Origin: Stentor coeruleus
Taxonomy: Eukaryota > Ciliophora > Heterotrichea > Heterotrichida > Stentoridae
Direction: 5' to 3'
Assembly (NCBI GenBank): GCA_001970955.1
Contig: MPUH01000241.1
Location: 1 to 64,000 of the forward strand
Length of the DNA stretch: 64,000 nucleotides
The notes under the pieces were generated by a model, which saw only the letters and a list, made by a program, of their open reading frames with translations, did not search any database and was not told the origin of the DNA. Below, piece by piece: positions 9,936-21,202 of the stretch (position 1 is its first letter; each line of letters opens with the position of its first letter). A program made the translations under genes and the position numbers.

Positions 9936-10754
9936 ATGAATAAATCGTTTTGCAATAGCAGTAATATAAATATGTTAAACCAGCCCGGATTATCTTCAGG
10001 CAGTTCTTTACTTTCAAGTTCACATTCACAGATAACAAATATTTTAGAAAAGGCTGAAAAATCTTTACAATATGAAGAAGCTAGACTTGCAGAATATAAT
10101 GCAATAGGCAAGACATTAGAAAATGAAGTTAAATATTTGACAAAAGAATTTTTGATTTCTGAGACTAAGTTCGTAGAAACTAAAGCATTACTTTTAAATT
10201 CAAAGCCTGATCTACTTAATATTACACATGAAATACAAGCACTACTTTCGATGATGAATTATCCTATGGATAAAGAGCCTACTTCTGTATATGCTCTTAT
10301 AAAGAATTTCCATTACAAAAACTTAAGTGATGAAACGATTGAAAAATTAATCCCACTTTGGAAGGCTGAAAACCGCAGACTTGATGGCCAGCCTAATGCG
10401 ATGATAAGTTTCATCAGTGCCAGTATTGAAAGCAAAATGAAATCCGACTTACTCAACTCAGCAGGAAACAAGCTTCATCAAATCATCAACCGCATTGAAG
10501 TTCAAAAAATAAACCTTACCCAAACAGGAGAAAAAGTGCGCAAACTAAAAGCTCAGCTGCATTCGTTTACCCAAGATGATCTAAACTCTTTTGCTTGTTC
10601 TCAAGAAGATTGGGATAACGATTATATCAAAAATGATATTTGGCTTCATTCCGAGGATTTATATGGGTTCGATTTCGAGCGAGGTGATACAAGTACTATA
10701 ATTTATCAACGCTATGAGTCAAATTGTACAAGTTGTGCATGCTTCACATTTTGA
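9936..10754 (+). CDS. Unrecognised coiled-coil protein
   Basis: 272 aa. A Ser-rich N-terminus (to about 30) is followed by a likely coiled coil (about 30-90, around EKSLQYEEARLAEYN) and another (about 170-215, IINRIEVQKINL...). The middle holds a compact segment around WKAENRRLDGQPN. The C-terminus ends in CTSCACFTF, a Cys cluster that could be lipid-modified; this is speculative. I do not recognise the family. It is preceded by C-rich sequence, as are other genes here. The first in-frame ATG is used. Confidence 0.65.
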   Translation: MNKSFCNSSNINMLNQPGLSSGSSLLSSSHSQITNILEKAEKSLQYEEARLAEYNAIGKTLENEVKYLTKEFLISETKFVETKALLLNSKPDLLNITHEIQALLSMMNYPMDKEPTSVYALIKNFHYKNLSDETIEKLIPLWKAENRRLDGQPNAMISFISASIESKMKSDLLNSAGNKLHQIINRIEVQKINLTQTGEKVRKLKAQLHSFTQDDLNSFACSQEDWDNDYIKNDIWLHSEDLYGFDFERGDTSTIIYQRYESNCTSCACFTF

Positions 10755-11131
10755 AGATATTGCTATAAAATCATTTGTTCATAGAAATAGAATATTTAAA
10801 TTCTTTTTTTTTAGTATGTAAAAATCTAAATAAAGGTGTTATTAAGAAAATAGTATTTATGTAGATTATATTCATAACTTAACTAAGAAAACTCATTCTA
10901 TTATATATTTTATCTTTTTTTCCATATTTACCCTAAGAAATCATAAACTCATACAATAAACTTTTATACTAAAGCTTGCCACCTATAAACCTGACCCAAT
11001 CCTAGCTTTTAATTTCTAAAGACCCAGCTAATTTATTATATTTATCATCAGAAATCCTCAGTTTATAGCATTTCTGATGAATATACCCATGATTCTTTAA
11101 TGGAATTTACATTATATTTATTGACTTTCGA
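10755..11131. other. Intergenic between two plus-strand genes
   Basis: AT-rich, becoming C-rich from about 10920 towards the next start. No gene or RNA seen. Confidence 0.5.
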
Positions 11132-12145
11132 ATGACCTCTATCATCACAAAACACACACACAGCAGCTCTGAGTCTTCAATTTTCAGCGATATCCTTACC
11201 CCAACAGACATAAACATAGAAACCCCTCCAGAACTCCCATCAATGCAAGGTTGGCTAGAGAAAAAAACCACAGGTCTTATCCACAGATGGGTTCGCAGAT
11301 ATTTTTCCTTAAAAAACCATGAATTTAAATACTATTACACTGATACACTTGACAAGCTAGGAGGGGTAATTAACTTTGACATAATCACAATTGATGTGGA
11401 GATTTTAAAGAAAACATTCAACCTTATCATCCTTGGAGGCAAAAGATCATTTAAACTTAGAGCATCCTGTGAACAAGAAGCTTTAGATTGGGTTTATGCT
11501 ATTTCTTTACATATAAACAGTTCATGTGGACGAAAAACAGTTTCAGCGGTTGCTATGAAAAATCGATTTTGGAAATTCCCAAGGATTAGTCAAGATGATT
11601 TTCTAACTTTGGCTTGTACTGGTGATTTGCTTTTATTTCAAGGTAAAGATGTTGTGTCTAAAATGCAAAGGCTTGTAACAAATAGCGAATATGATCATGT
11701 GGCTATAATACTTAAATACTCATCTGGAAGAATTGCCCTTTTTGAAGCTACAGGGGAAAATGGAGTTTCGATTGTGTTTTGGGATGATTTTACCCTAAAC
11801 CAATGGGAAAAGTTGTATTCAAAGTTGGTTTATAGAAGACTGGATTTCGATAGGAGCGAAAGAGCTTTGAAAGGTTTAGAAGAGTTTATATATTCTGTTG
11901 AAGGGAAAAAGTATAAAATCACCGCAGGAACGTTGATGAGTAATAGAAAAGATGAAGACCCTAGAAAGAAAAAAGGGTTTTTTTGTAGCGAACTGGTTGC
12001 TATGGCTTATAAAATGATGGGTGTATTGCCAGATGATCCTCCAGCTAGTAAATATTGGCCAGGAGATTTCGCGGATAGTAAAAACCTCAAATTTATCAAC
12101 AAAGCATACTTGCAATCAGGCATGCTTATAGATTTTGACATATAA
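11132..12145 (+). CDS. PH domain fused to a papain-like (C92/YiiX type) domain
   Basis: 337 aa. Residues about 37-130 form a pleckstrin homology domain (GWLEKKTTGLIHRWVRRYFSL at the start, ending with the conserved Trp in ALDWVYAI), which in this family binds phosphoinositides or proteins. Residues about 160-330 resemble the permuted papain-like fold: GDLLLFQG, then His189 in YDHVAIIL, Glu205 in LFEAT and Cys285 in FFCSELVA. This order (His before Cys) is typical of NlpC/P60-related YiiX-type amidases or acyltransferases. All likely catalytic residues are present, so it may be active. The substrate is unknown; membrane recruitment by the PH domain is inference. Confidence 0.8.
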   Translation: MTSIITKHTHSSSESSIFSDILTPTDINIETPPELPSMQGWLEKKTTGLIHRWVRRYFSLKNHEFKYYYTDTLDKLGGVINFDIITIDVEILKKTFNLIILGGKRSFKLRASCEQEALDWVYAISLHINSSCGRKTVSAVAMKNRFWKFPRISQDDFLTLACTGDLLLFQGKDVVSKMQRLVTNSEYDHVAIILKYSSGRIALFEATGENGVSIVFWDDFTLNQWEKLYSKLVYRRLDFDRSERALKGLEEFIYSVEGKKYKITAGTLMSNRKDEDPRKKKGFFCSELVAMAYKMMGVLPDDPPASKYWPGDFADSKNLKFINKAYLQSGMLIDFDI

Positions 12146-12364
12146 AAACCTTAATTGCATTGTAATTCCTATATAATCCTCATACAACACATAAAAACCC
12201 CTTTATTCCAACCAAAAATTCTTCAAACTTTTATTTTTATATAACCTTAATTAAAACCTCATAATCTCCTTTTAAAAGCCCAAACCTTCCTTTAAAATCA
12301 TACAATTTTCTTCATTTTCCTTAAAAAAAAAACTATTATTCTATACCAAAAATTAAAACAAAAC

Positions 12365-13951
12365 CTAACTTGCTATATTAGAAGTTTCTTCAATAAAACT
12401 TCCCAATTTATCAAACCTTTTAGGAAAGTTCAAAAGGTTTACATCACTACAAGTCCTCTGATGGATATTTTTTTTAACCTTTTGCATTTGATCTTCTTCC
12501 AGCATCCAATCATGTAATAAAGCTTCATCTGGGGTAATTCTCTTATTATGATCCCATTCTAAACACTGTTCAACAAGGTCATAAAACCCATCATCACATT
12601 CAAAAAGTATATCCCTAAGGTTTTTTGTCCCTGGGTATCTTTTCTTACCTTTAGAATTCTGCACAATTTTAGGTTTGTTATCATCAAAAAAAAGTTTAAC
12701 CCTCGTACCTTTATCTAATAAATATTCAGGAGGTAAACCTAATACTTCCATAATACAAAGTAGCTGATCAGATTCATTTTCTCCAGGGAAAATAGGCCTT
12801 CCTGTATAAAGTTCAGAAAGGATACAACCAAAACTCCACATATCAATAGAAGTTGTATATGAAAGTCCAAGAATAACTTCTGGTGATCTATAAAACCTGC
12901 TTTGTATATAAGTATACATTCGTTTCTCATAAAAACATGCCGAACCAAAATCAATAACTTTCAAAGCTGTCCCTGTTATCGATTTAAGCAAAATATTCTC
13001 TGGCTTTAAATCGCAATGTATAATTTTATACCTATCAATTAACCTTAATGCTTGAAGGATTTGCCTTGCTAATTTCTTTATTGTTGGCAATGGTAACCCT
13101 TGGAATTTATTTAGTTTTATATATTGATATAAGTCAATACTTAACATTTCAAACATAATACACTATATATTCTTTACCATATGGTTTCTAAATACAAAAC
13201 TTCCTAATAAATGCACAACACAATAAACTTCATTTGGATCTTTATCTTTTATATATTTAAGTATTTCAATTTCTTCTAATGCCTGCTGATAGAAACGTGG
13301 ACGATTTTTTATGATTTTCAAAGCGATTTCTTTTTTCTCTTTGTGGTCATAAGCTTTTACTACTTGACCAAAACTCCCTCTTCCCATTAGAGATTTAATT
13401 TCATAGCGATAAGCAATTTGGTCGCTGATGAAAATTTTATAATCGCCTTTATCATCATCAAAAATAAAGTTGTTTTGTAAAGTTGGTTTAAGTTTTGGTA
13501 TTCCATAGGCTATATAATAGATTTCTGTATATGATATGATTTCGGTTTGTTCGTGTAAGTTTAAAGAGCTTGAAAATAATTGAAGTGCAGTTTCGCTTGT
13601 TATAGGCAGTAGCATGTTTTTCCATGTTGGTTTTTTTTCTGGAGATGATATTTGTTTCTCTTTGATTAGCTTTGAGTTCTTATTAGACCCTGGGATATGC
13701 TCGCTGAAAGCATGTTTATGCTTAGAATTTAATTTAAGACAAGCTACACTTGGAGACATGAGTTTTGATATAGAAAGTTTGGATTGAGAGACTAATGTGG
13801 TTAAAGGCTTGCATTTGATGTTTGATGCTTTAGGGGTTATGAGGGATGATGTGTGCTTGTGTTTAGGAGTTTGAAAAACCAGCTTAAGTTTTTTTTGGCT
13901 TTCTGGGGAGTTTGATAGTGAGATTGTTGGGATTTTTGTAGGCTTTTGCAT
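12365..13951 (-). CDS. DYRK-family dual-specificity kinase, two exons
   Basis: 523 aa after removing a 15-nt intron (13163-13177), which restores the run RNHMCIMFEMLSIDLY shared with DYRKs. The N-terminal 140 residues are basic and probably disordered. The segment FDDDKGDYKI (164-173) before YRYEIKSLMG matches the DYRK homology box of class 2 DYRKs. The Gly loop is MGRGSFGQV (189-197), the ATP-binding Lys is 212, the catalytic loop HCDLKPEN (Asp309) has Cys in place of Arg as in many DYRKs, DFG is 329-331 and the activation loop is YTYIQSRFYRSPEVI. In the family the second Tyr of YxY is autophosphorylated during translation. Convergent with the PH-domain gene. Confidence 0.9.
13163..13177 (-). 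other. 15-nt intron
   Basis: On the minus strand GTAAAGAATATATAG. Its removal restores the conserved kinase segment; A is at position 10. Confidence 0.93.
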
Positions 13952-15109
13952 TTTTATTATAAAGGAATTATTGAGTTATTTAGGACTTTTCGTCAGTTTG
14001 TTATATATTAGATCATAATTCAAAAGGACATATTAACAGCTGTTAGAATAGTAATCCATATATGTAAATAAATACTCTCAGAAACAATGTTTTAGTATTA
14101 AAAAAGTGGTTAGGGCTTTTATAAGTAAATTAAAGCTGGGTAAATATTATTTTTGAATTGAAAATAAGGACTAAAGGAATTGATTTTTTTTTTATTATGA
14201 GAAGATGACTCTCTAGTTTATAAATGATTTCGAGTTTCCAATCATGCTTATTAAACAATATCTACTTTTGATTTTTAGAGAACTGCATATATTTATCACT
14301 AAAATAATCCTTTTTCTTTATGTCTCGAAATTACGCTTTTAAAGAAAACCAAGTCTATTGTAAAAAAAAAAAAAATTTTACTGACGGCTGTTTAGGCATA
14401 TAAAAAAGAAAAATAAATATTTTTAGTTTATAATATTGAGTAGGGTTTATATAAATGCAAGGATTATTTCTTGCTCATTTTAAACCTTCTGCCAACTATC
14501 ATAAATTCAATTATAATTATGGGTGATTAAAAATTTGAAAAAAAGTTAAAAGCAGGGTAAAACTTAACGGAATCTAAAAAATAATTTTTGCTAACTCTTA
14601 TGAAATTTTCCTTGATATTATTATTTATTTCCAGGTTTTCCTAGTATGCAAAAATCCACTAATTCCTACCTATGTCTACCACACATAGCATTTATCTTCT
14701 CAACCTTTTAATAAATACAGTAATTATTACAACCTCATATTTATATTATTTTTAACTAATACCATAAAAATCAACCACAAAAAAAATATGTTAAAATACT
14801 CTAATCAAACAATACCTCTATGCAAAAGATTAAAACAAAGCCATTATCGAAACTATAAATTCAAAACCTTTACATACAAAAATCTGATCAAAACATAAAC
14901 TTTTCTAACTAAAACTAGAGTTCCAGAACCAAACCTCATCTACCAAATCTTAAACAAGCATTACTAAACCTGTTCAAAAAACTAAAACAACCAATCAGAA
15001 ATATTAAATCAATCTTCAAATATCCGCTTGTATTTTATTCAATTAAAAGTCTCCAAGACTCCAACTTTAGAATAAACTAAAAATTTATATTAGGTTTTAT
15101 CATTAGTAT
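13952..15109. other. Intergenic, no gene seen
   Basis: The start is T/G-rich on the plus strand (upstream side of the DYRK gene). From about 14640 it turns A/C-rich, as expected downstream of the next minus-strand gene. No ORF or RNA gene recognised. Confidence 0.5.
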
Positions 15110-15451
15110 TTACTCATCTTCTTTGAATTTTTCTATCAAATCACTAACTTGGAAACCTTGTCCTTCTAAAGATCCTTTATGATCTTCTAGAATCATTATA
15201 ATTTCTCTTTTTATTCTATCCAGATGAATATCAAGTTTCGCTATGCTATCTTCGAGTTTTTGAGAGATTTTCTTGAGGTTTTCAAGTTCTGATATAGAGT
15301 TTTGATTTTTGAGAATTTGGGTTTCTTTTAATGGGTCTAGCCACTCTGCGCGGGATGGGTCAAAAAAAGCATTAAGGGCTTGGATGTGAATGATTTTGCT
15401 AGAATGAGGTTGCAAGCCTTGTTCAGCTTTGCGCGGAATAAGTATTGACAT
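15110..15451 (-). CDS. Small coiled-coil protein
   Basis: 113 aa. Residues about 45-90 (SISELENLKKISQKLEDSIAKL) form a heptad-like coiled coil. The acidic C-terminus ends FKEDE. It has the coding composition of a real gene and a clean ATG, but I recognise no family. Small coiled-coil subunits of cytoskeletal or vesicle complexes look like this; no specific role is claimed. Confidence 0.6.
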   Translation of the reverse strand: MSILIPRKAEQGLQPHSSKIIHIQALNAFFDPSRAEWLDPLKETQILKNQNSISELENLKKISQKLEDSIAKLDIHLDRIKREIIMILEDHKGSLEGQGFQVSDLIEKFKEDE

Positions 15452-15803
15452 TATAATTATTTAAGATTATAAGAAATAAAGATATAAATAAAAGAAATCA
15501 GAAGTTAGGTTATTGATTGTGGAATATAAAATATTAAGATGAAGATAATAATTAGGATTTAAGTAGAAAAATGTAATTATTATAGTTCTTAGTTAGATTA
15601 TTCAAAGAAATTATATATTTTATATCATCGTTTCTATGTATAATTTTTCCAGTTTCTAATATTAGCCTTTTATATTCAAAATTTTCTAACACCCTATCTC
15701 CTCTTTACCTTTAATCCTAAATAAAAAAAAACCACACAAATCTCCTATAAGCCATAATAAACCTAATATTCCATAAAAGTCAAAACATTTAATAAAAAAC
15801 TAT
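15452..15803. other. Intergenic, no gene seen
   Basis: Switches from A/G-rich to C-rich on the plus strand between two minus-strand genes, matching the usual pattern. Confidence 0.5.
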
Positions 15804-18770
15804 TCAATTATACTTGATATTAAAACTCCTTTCACCCATCGGGGCTTTCTTAGCATACACTTTCTTCGTCAGCACATAAGAATTTTCCATATTCATCCCC
15901 GTAACAGCACTTTTCTGATCTTTACCCATCGGCACATAACTTTTTTTACTAACAACATAGCTATTCTCCGTATTATACCCAGTTGTATTTAACCCAACAA
16001 CAGATCTTTTCATATTCCCTTGATTAAACCCAATATCATAATCCCTACCTATTTCAGGTTCAACACCCAATCTAATCATTTTTTCTCTAACTTCTTCAGC
16101 CCATTGGATTTTCAAACTGTTTTTAGTCGCCATGAGGTTTCTCAACAAATTGTTGTAAACATCTTCAGCCAGTATTACTTCCATAGCAAAACTGTCCATA
16201 GCGATTTTATAAGCACTATCTAATTGTTTAGCATAAACACATCCATTAACTAAAGTGTTAAAAGTTACTTTATCTCCTTTTACTCCACTTTTTGTCATAT
16301 CAGTGTATAATTGTAAAGCTTTATGGATTTGTTTACATCTTATACAAGTTTGTAATAAACATGTATAAACAATCATCCCAGGCATAACTTTAGCTGTTTT
16401 CATATCTTCTAAAACATCTAAAGCTCTATTGATTTGTTTATTTTTGCCATATAGTTTGATAAGTATTGAATATGTTACATTGCTTGGTTTGATTTTTAAA
16501 GTTTTCATGTCACTATATACTTTTTCAGCTATTTCTAAGTTGCCTAATTTTGCACATCCGTCGAGTAAAGAGTTGAAAAGAACTTCGTCGGGTTGTATGG
16601 AATTGAATCTCATTGTGTTTAAAACTTCTAAAGCTTTTAGTACATCACCAGCTCTGCAAAAACCTTTGATCATTGTTGAATAAGTTATTAGATCTGGCTG
16701 CATACACTGCTGCATTTCTAAAAATAGTAAGTTTGCAGTTGGCATATCTTCTGATCTTACAGCACAGTCAAGTAAAGAATTGTAGGTCACGTTATTGGGT
16801 GTTACATTAAGCTTCATTTCAGCAAAAAGCTTAAGTGCTTTAGGTAGATTCTGGGTTTTTGAGTACCCTTTAATCATCGTTGTATATAAAATTGTATTAA
16901 GAATAATCCCTTCAGCTTGCATCGATGAAAAAATATCCTGTGCCATATCAATATCCCCAGACCTAACACAAGCATCTAACAAGCATCCATAAGTAACATC
17001 ATTAGCCTTAAGGTTTTTACCAGTCATTTGCCTAAACATCTCTAATGCTTTCTTCAACATATTAGCTTGTCCATAAGCTTTAATCATAATCCCATAAGTA
17101 ACCGAACTAGCTTCAATCCCTGATTTCTGCATTTGTGTAAAAACTTCAACACATTTTTTTGTATCTCCAACTCTAGCACAAGCATCAATCAAACAATTAT
17201 AAAGAACCTCATCAGGAGTTACTTGACCTTTTTCTAATATTTTAAATGTCTTGTCAAGTTCATATGCATTGTTTTCCCCTTTAATCCCTTTAACAAGTGT
17301 TGAATATGTGAAATTATCAGGACTCAACCCATTGTTTTGCATTTCTTCTAGATATTCCCATGCTAATAAAACTTTGTTACATCTAACACAAGTGTCTATA
17401 ATTGAGTTATAAGTAACTTCATTAGGTGTAATCCCACTAGTTTTCATTGCTTCAAGAATTTCTATAGCTTTATCGACGTTTTTACTTTGACTAAAACCTT
17501 TTATCAGGGTGTTGTAGGAAATTTCATCATGTTTAGGCATATCTTTGAATAACTCTAAAGCTTTGTCAAGTTTTTTTGCACTTACACATGCGTCTAATAG
17601 GCAGTTGTATAAGATTTCATCAGGAACTAGGGTGTTGTTTGATTTTAAAGTTGATAATAGGTCAAAAGCTTTGTCTATATCCGCATTTTCACCTTCAGAT
17701 TTGATTCCTCTTATCAAACTGGAGTATGTGTAATTATCAGCAGCTTGGTTTTTAGCGGTCATTTCATCAAGGATCTGCCATGCAAAATGCATTTTTTGGC
17801 ATCTCACGCTTATATCGATAAAAGAGTTATAAAGAGTTAAAGTGAAATTGTAATGATTTGAAATAAGAATGTCAAATATCCCAGTCACAATTTCGAATTT
17901 AGATGCTTTACCACAGGACTCAATAAGATTCCCAAGGACTATTTCTTCAATAGTCGCCTTACAGTCTATCATTGTATAGAAAACCTTTAAAGCAGAGTCT
18001 ATAAGGTTGTATTTTATATATAATTTTAGCATTGATGTTTGAGTTGATAATGATGGGTTAGGGATTATTGAGAATATTTCTTGAGCTAGGTCTAAGAAAT
18101 CTAGTTTTCCAGCGTATTCTAAAGTATTTGATAACACTTCTGGATCTTGTAACATATTTTTATATGATCTAAAAAGGGCTAAGGCTCTTTCGTTGTTATG
18201 GTTTTTGATAAGGCAGTGGAGGAATTTAGGGAGTATTTGCGATTTATAATCACTTTCTTCGAATATTTTTAAAGCTTCTTCAATTCTCCCTTGTTTCGAG
18301 TAACAATCTATAATCATAAGGTGGACTTTTTCACTAACAATCTCTTGTTTCGAAGACATTTCCTTGTAGACCTCAATAACTTTAGTTGTTTTTCTTGATT
18401 GGTTGAGGGTTTCCATTATTATTTCATAAGTTTCCATAGTTGGTCTAGGCATTTTTGAGTTGAATTTCATGTTTTCAAAAATCTTCATAGCTCTTTCTAT
18501 ATACTTCAACTCTGTGCAAGTACGCAACACTAAGTGAAATATCTTTATATCAGGCATCTCTGTATTTTCTGCATAGTTTTCTAAATAAGATATCGCTCTT
18601 TCAACATATCCATCAGCAATAGCTTTTTCAATCATCATAGCAAAATCATTGACTAACATGATATTTTCTTCATCCTTATTGAACAAATGAAGGGCTAAGT
18701 ACCCTAGAATAAAACAAAACACTCCAAGTAATTCTGGTATGTATGGGCTCAGACTTTCGACAAATGCCAT
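15804..18770 (-). CDS. Membrane-anchored pentatricopeptide repeat (PPR) protein
   Basis: 988 aa without introns. Residues about 10-30 (PELLGVFCFILGYLALHLF) form a transmembrane helix, after which about 25 PPR units of roughly 35 aa run to about residue 900. From about residue 380 two unit types alternate: one reads YNCLLDACVR, the next YSTMIKGY, giving a 70-aa super-repeat. Residues at the RNA-contact positions (after the Tyr, and at the unit end) include N/D, S/D, T/N and N/N, as in P-type PPRs that bind single-stranded RNA. The C-terminal tail has two related motifs, NSYVVSKKSY and NSYVLTKKVY. PPR proteins usually carry organelle presequences; this one starts with a hydrophobic anchor, so its location is open. 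Confidence 0.88.
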   Translation of the reverse strand: MAFVESLSPYIPELLGVFCFILGYLALHLFNKDEENIMLVNDFAMMIEKAIADGYVERAISYLENYAENTEMPDIKIFHLVLRTCTELKYIERAMKIFENMKFNSKMPRPTMETYEIIMETLNQSRKTTKVIEVYKEMSSKQEIVSEKVHLMIIDCYSKQGRIEEALKIFEESDYKSQILPKFLHCLIKNHNNERALALFRSYKNMLQDPEVLSNTLEYAGKLDFLDLAQEIFSIIPNPSLSTQTSMLKLYIKYNLIDSALKVFYTMIDCKATIEEIVLGNLIESCGKASKFEIVTGIFDILISNHYNFTLTLYNSFIDISVRCQKMHFAWQILDEMTAKNQAADNYTYSSLIRGIKSEGENADIDKAFDLLSTLKSNNTLVPDEILYNCLLDACVSAKKLDKALELFKDMPKHDEISYNTLIKGFSQSKNVDKAIEILEAMKTSGITPNEVTYNSIIDTCVRCNKVLLAWEYLEEMQNNGLSPDNFTYSTLVKGIKGENNAYELDKTFKILEKGQVTPDEVLYNCLIDACARVGDTKKCVEVFTQMQKSGIEASSVTYGIMIKAYGQANMLKKALEMFRQMTGKNLKANDVTYGCLLDACVRSGDIDMAQDIFSSMQAEGIILNTILYTTMIKGYSKTQNLPKALKLFAEMKLNVTPNNVTYNSLLDCAVRSEDMPTANLLFLEMQQCMQPDLITYSTMIKGFCRAGDVLKALEVLNTMRFNSIQPDEVLFNSLLDGCAKLGNLEIAEKVYSDMKTLKIKPSNVTYSILIKLYGKNKQINRALDVLEDMKTAKVMPGMIVYTCLLQTCIRCKQIHKALQLYTDMTKSGVKGDKVTFNTLVNGCVYAKQLDSAYKIAMDSFAMEVILAEDVYNNLLRNLMATKNSLKIQWAEEVREKMIRLGVEPEIGRDYDIGFNQGNMKRSVVGLNTTGYNTENSYVVSKKSYVPMGKDQKSAVTGMNMENSYVLTKKVYAKKAPMGERSFNIKYN

Positions 18771-20026
18771 TTATAAATTTGAAATATGAATTTTGAAAAT
18801 GGTGTAGTTTAAATAGAAAAATGGGCGACTTTTTTTTTGAAATTTTAGAGAAGATGGAGGGTGTTATTGGATGAGAAAGCTTAGATTGTGATAAATGATT
18901 GTGTTTTTTTTGAATGAAAAAAAGGTATTTAGAGTACTGAAAAAATTTGGCTTTGGTTAGCATTTGATAACAGGTTTATGTGTTATGTGATATGGTGGAA
19001 TTATGTTGTTTTTTTTTTGATTGTAGGTTGTGATAGGGATTTTATTATAATTTAGATATAGTTTATGTGTTGTAATTATATTTCAATTTGATTAGCTTTT
19101 AGGAGTATTATTGGGTATGCACAAAAAAGCTTATCAAAGATTAGAAGATGCTTTAAGATATAAAAGCACTTATGAATTTAGGAAATTTAGTAAAATAATT
19201 GTATTTTTACATAAAATTATAACTAAATCTAGCTCTATAATATTTTATTAGTAAATTATACATTATATGATAGAAAATGTTATGATATTTATATTCTCTG
19301 TATGCCATTAAGAGGAAATTATTTTATATTGTGGATAATATGCATTTTTATTATAGTAGAGGATATGAAAAATATGATCAAGATAGAGATACTCATATAA
19401 AACAAACCAGATAAACCATAATACTGGATAACAATCTTTATGTGAAAAATACTTAGGAAATGTGAGAGTATATCGGAAGTTCATAATAGAAAAAAAAAAT
19501 CATAAATTAAATTGGTATATGCATATGTAAAGAATAATTATATAAACTAATAGATCTAATATAATAGATAATTTTTAAATAAACTTTTAACTAATAGCTA
19601 AACACATATGGTATTTTATAGTTAATATAAATTTTATATAGATTCATTATCGTCCAAAGAGCTATCTATTATTTTTAAATTAATTCTGGTACATATGATT
19701 TTATGTTAATATTCAATATATTATTTTTAGTATCTACTCCAATTTACTATAACATATAATAGTTATAACTTATTAATATCATAAATTTATCATATTTTCA
19801 TATCCAATTTTTTTAAACCATTCTAAGCATTTCCAAATACTTTCTGATCTGATAAAAATCTTCTTAGCCATATCAATAAATTTTACATATAGAAAATAGC
19901 CTCAAAGTTATATCAATTTATTTCACTTGTAACTTAAGACAGTAAATATATAACTATTAAAACAAAATCATCATATTAACATAATTTTTATAAAATGCCT
20001 CACAACAGGAAATATGAAGTCTAAGT
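18771..20026. other. Long intergenic stretch, no gene seen
   Basis: To about 19130 it is T/G-rich on the plus strand, the upstream side of the PPR gene. From there to 20026 it is plain AT-rich sequence without strand skew and without any ORF I would accept. Confidence 0.5.
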
Positions 20027-20242
20027 TTATACAAAAAGCGCATGAGGGGATAACTCAAGCTCAGCAGAGACTTCGATTATCCTCATAAGTTTTCTATGGT
20101 ACTTGGTTGGAATTTTTGTTTTTTGGTTCCTCAATGCAGTGATTATCCTCAAAGACTTATAGAATTTCATTGCAATCGGCAATACTACTTCAGGTATTGT
20201 ATCATAAGTGGTATTTTTATGAGCTATTGGTAAACATCCCAT
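20027..20242 (-). CDS. Possible 71-aa protein
   Basis: A small ORF in an otherwise empty region. It begins MGCLPIAH, which could be myristoylated and palmitoylated, and then has a basic amphipathic stretch (MKFYKSLRIITALRNQK). Its amino-acid use is balanced, unlike the Phe/Asn-rich spurious ORFs nearby. No family is recognised. It could also be the last exon of a longer gene, since the T/G-rich plus strand at 20500-20780 resembles an upstream region. Confidence 0.45.
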   Translation of the reverse strand: MGCLPIAHKNTTYDTIPEVVLPIAMKFYKSLRIITALRNQKTKIPTKYHRKLMRIIEVSAELELSPHALFV

Positions 20243-21202
20243 AATTTTTATTACTATAGCCCATTCTTTATCAAAGCAATGGGTAATAAAGTTCTATAAG
20301 CTTTTATTTGTTTTTTAAACGCTTTATAATAAATCTTCACTGTTTTTATAGACCTTGTTTCTTATCGTAATCTTAAGTTTTCAAATGGCTTTGTTATGTG
20401 CTTTTTTTAACAAATTCTTTTAGCATTTCCTTTTTATTTTAAGCCTTGGCGTTGACAAATATTTCGTTTGCTGTTGAATATAGGTTTATTTATAAGTTTT
20501 TTCAAATACTATTGTAAAGGATGATTTTATTTTGAAGGATTTTATGTGTTTTGCCCAGAAATTGGGCTTGACTGTAGACTTTTGAATGATAAGTTCATAA
20601 AGGCAAATTAAGGTATAGAATTTTTAGAATTTGGGGTTTTAGTGTTGGAAAAAATTGGCGGATGCTTTTTATAGATTTTTTTCCTGCGAATTTGTGGAAT
20701 TTGTTTAATTAGGTTTGGATTTTAGGTTTTTTGGTAAAATTTAAGTAAGCTCATTAGAAGGATTTTTGTTAGTTTTTTCAGCAATAGTTTGTGTTATAGC
20801 TTATATCCTGCTTATGTATATCTGTCAATATGATGATGTATGTGAAAAGTGGTAAAGAGATGATATATTCTTACTAGAAAATAGGAAAGAGATTAATAAT
20901 AAGATGTTGGTATAATAATGATTATTAAATAAGGTTATAGAATGGCTTTTACGACTAAGTGAGTGAGAAGGGATTGTTTTTACTGACAACTCTATGTGTT
21001 GCGCTTATTAAACTTTTATATTTTATTTTTTTTAAACTACTATTTTTGACAATTTAACTATGAAACCAAAAATATCTTAAATACTTTTCCTATTATTTAT
21101 TTCGAAAAAATAAAACTAGGGTAAGGAGAAATAAAAAATATCAATTTCAAACGCATTAAAATGTATTTACTTGAGTTAGACATAGACTTAGTTATTAATA
21201 AA
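20243..21202. other. Intergenic, no gene seen
   Basis: T/G-rich on the plus strand around 20500-20780, then AT-rich. No ORF or RNA gene supported. Confidence 0.45.

Noticed and set aside
18676-18963. Minus-strand ORF overlapping the PPR start
   Set aside because: Different frame of the PPR N-terminus and its leader; product looks random.
20553-20567. Short inverted repeat GCCCA/TGGGC
   Set aside because: 5-bp arms are expected by chance over this length.
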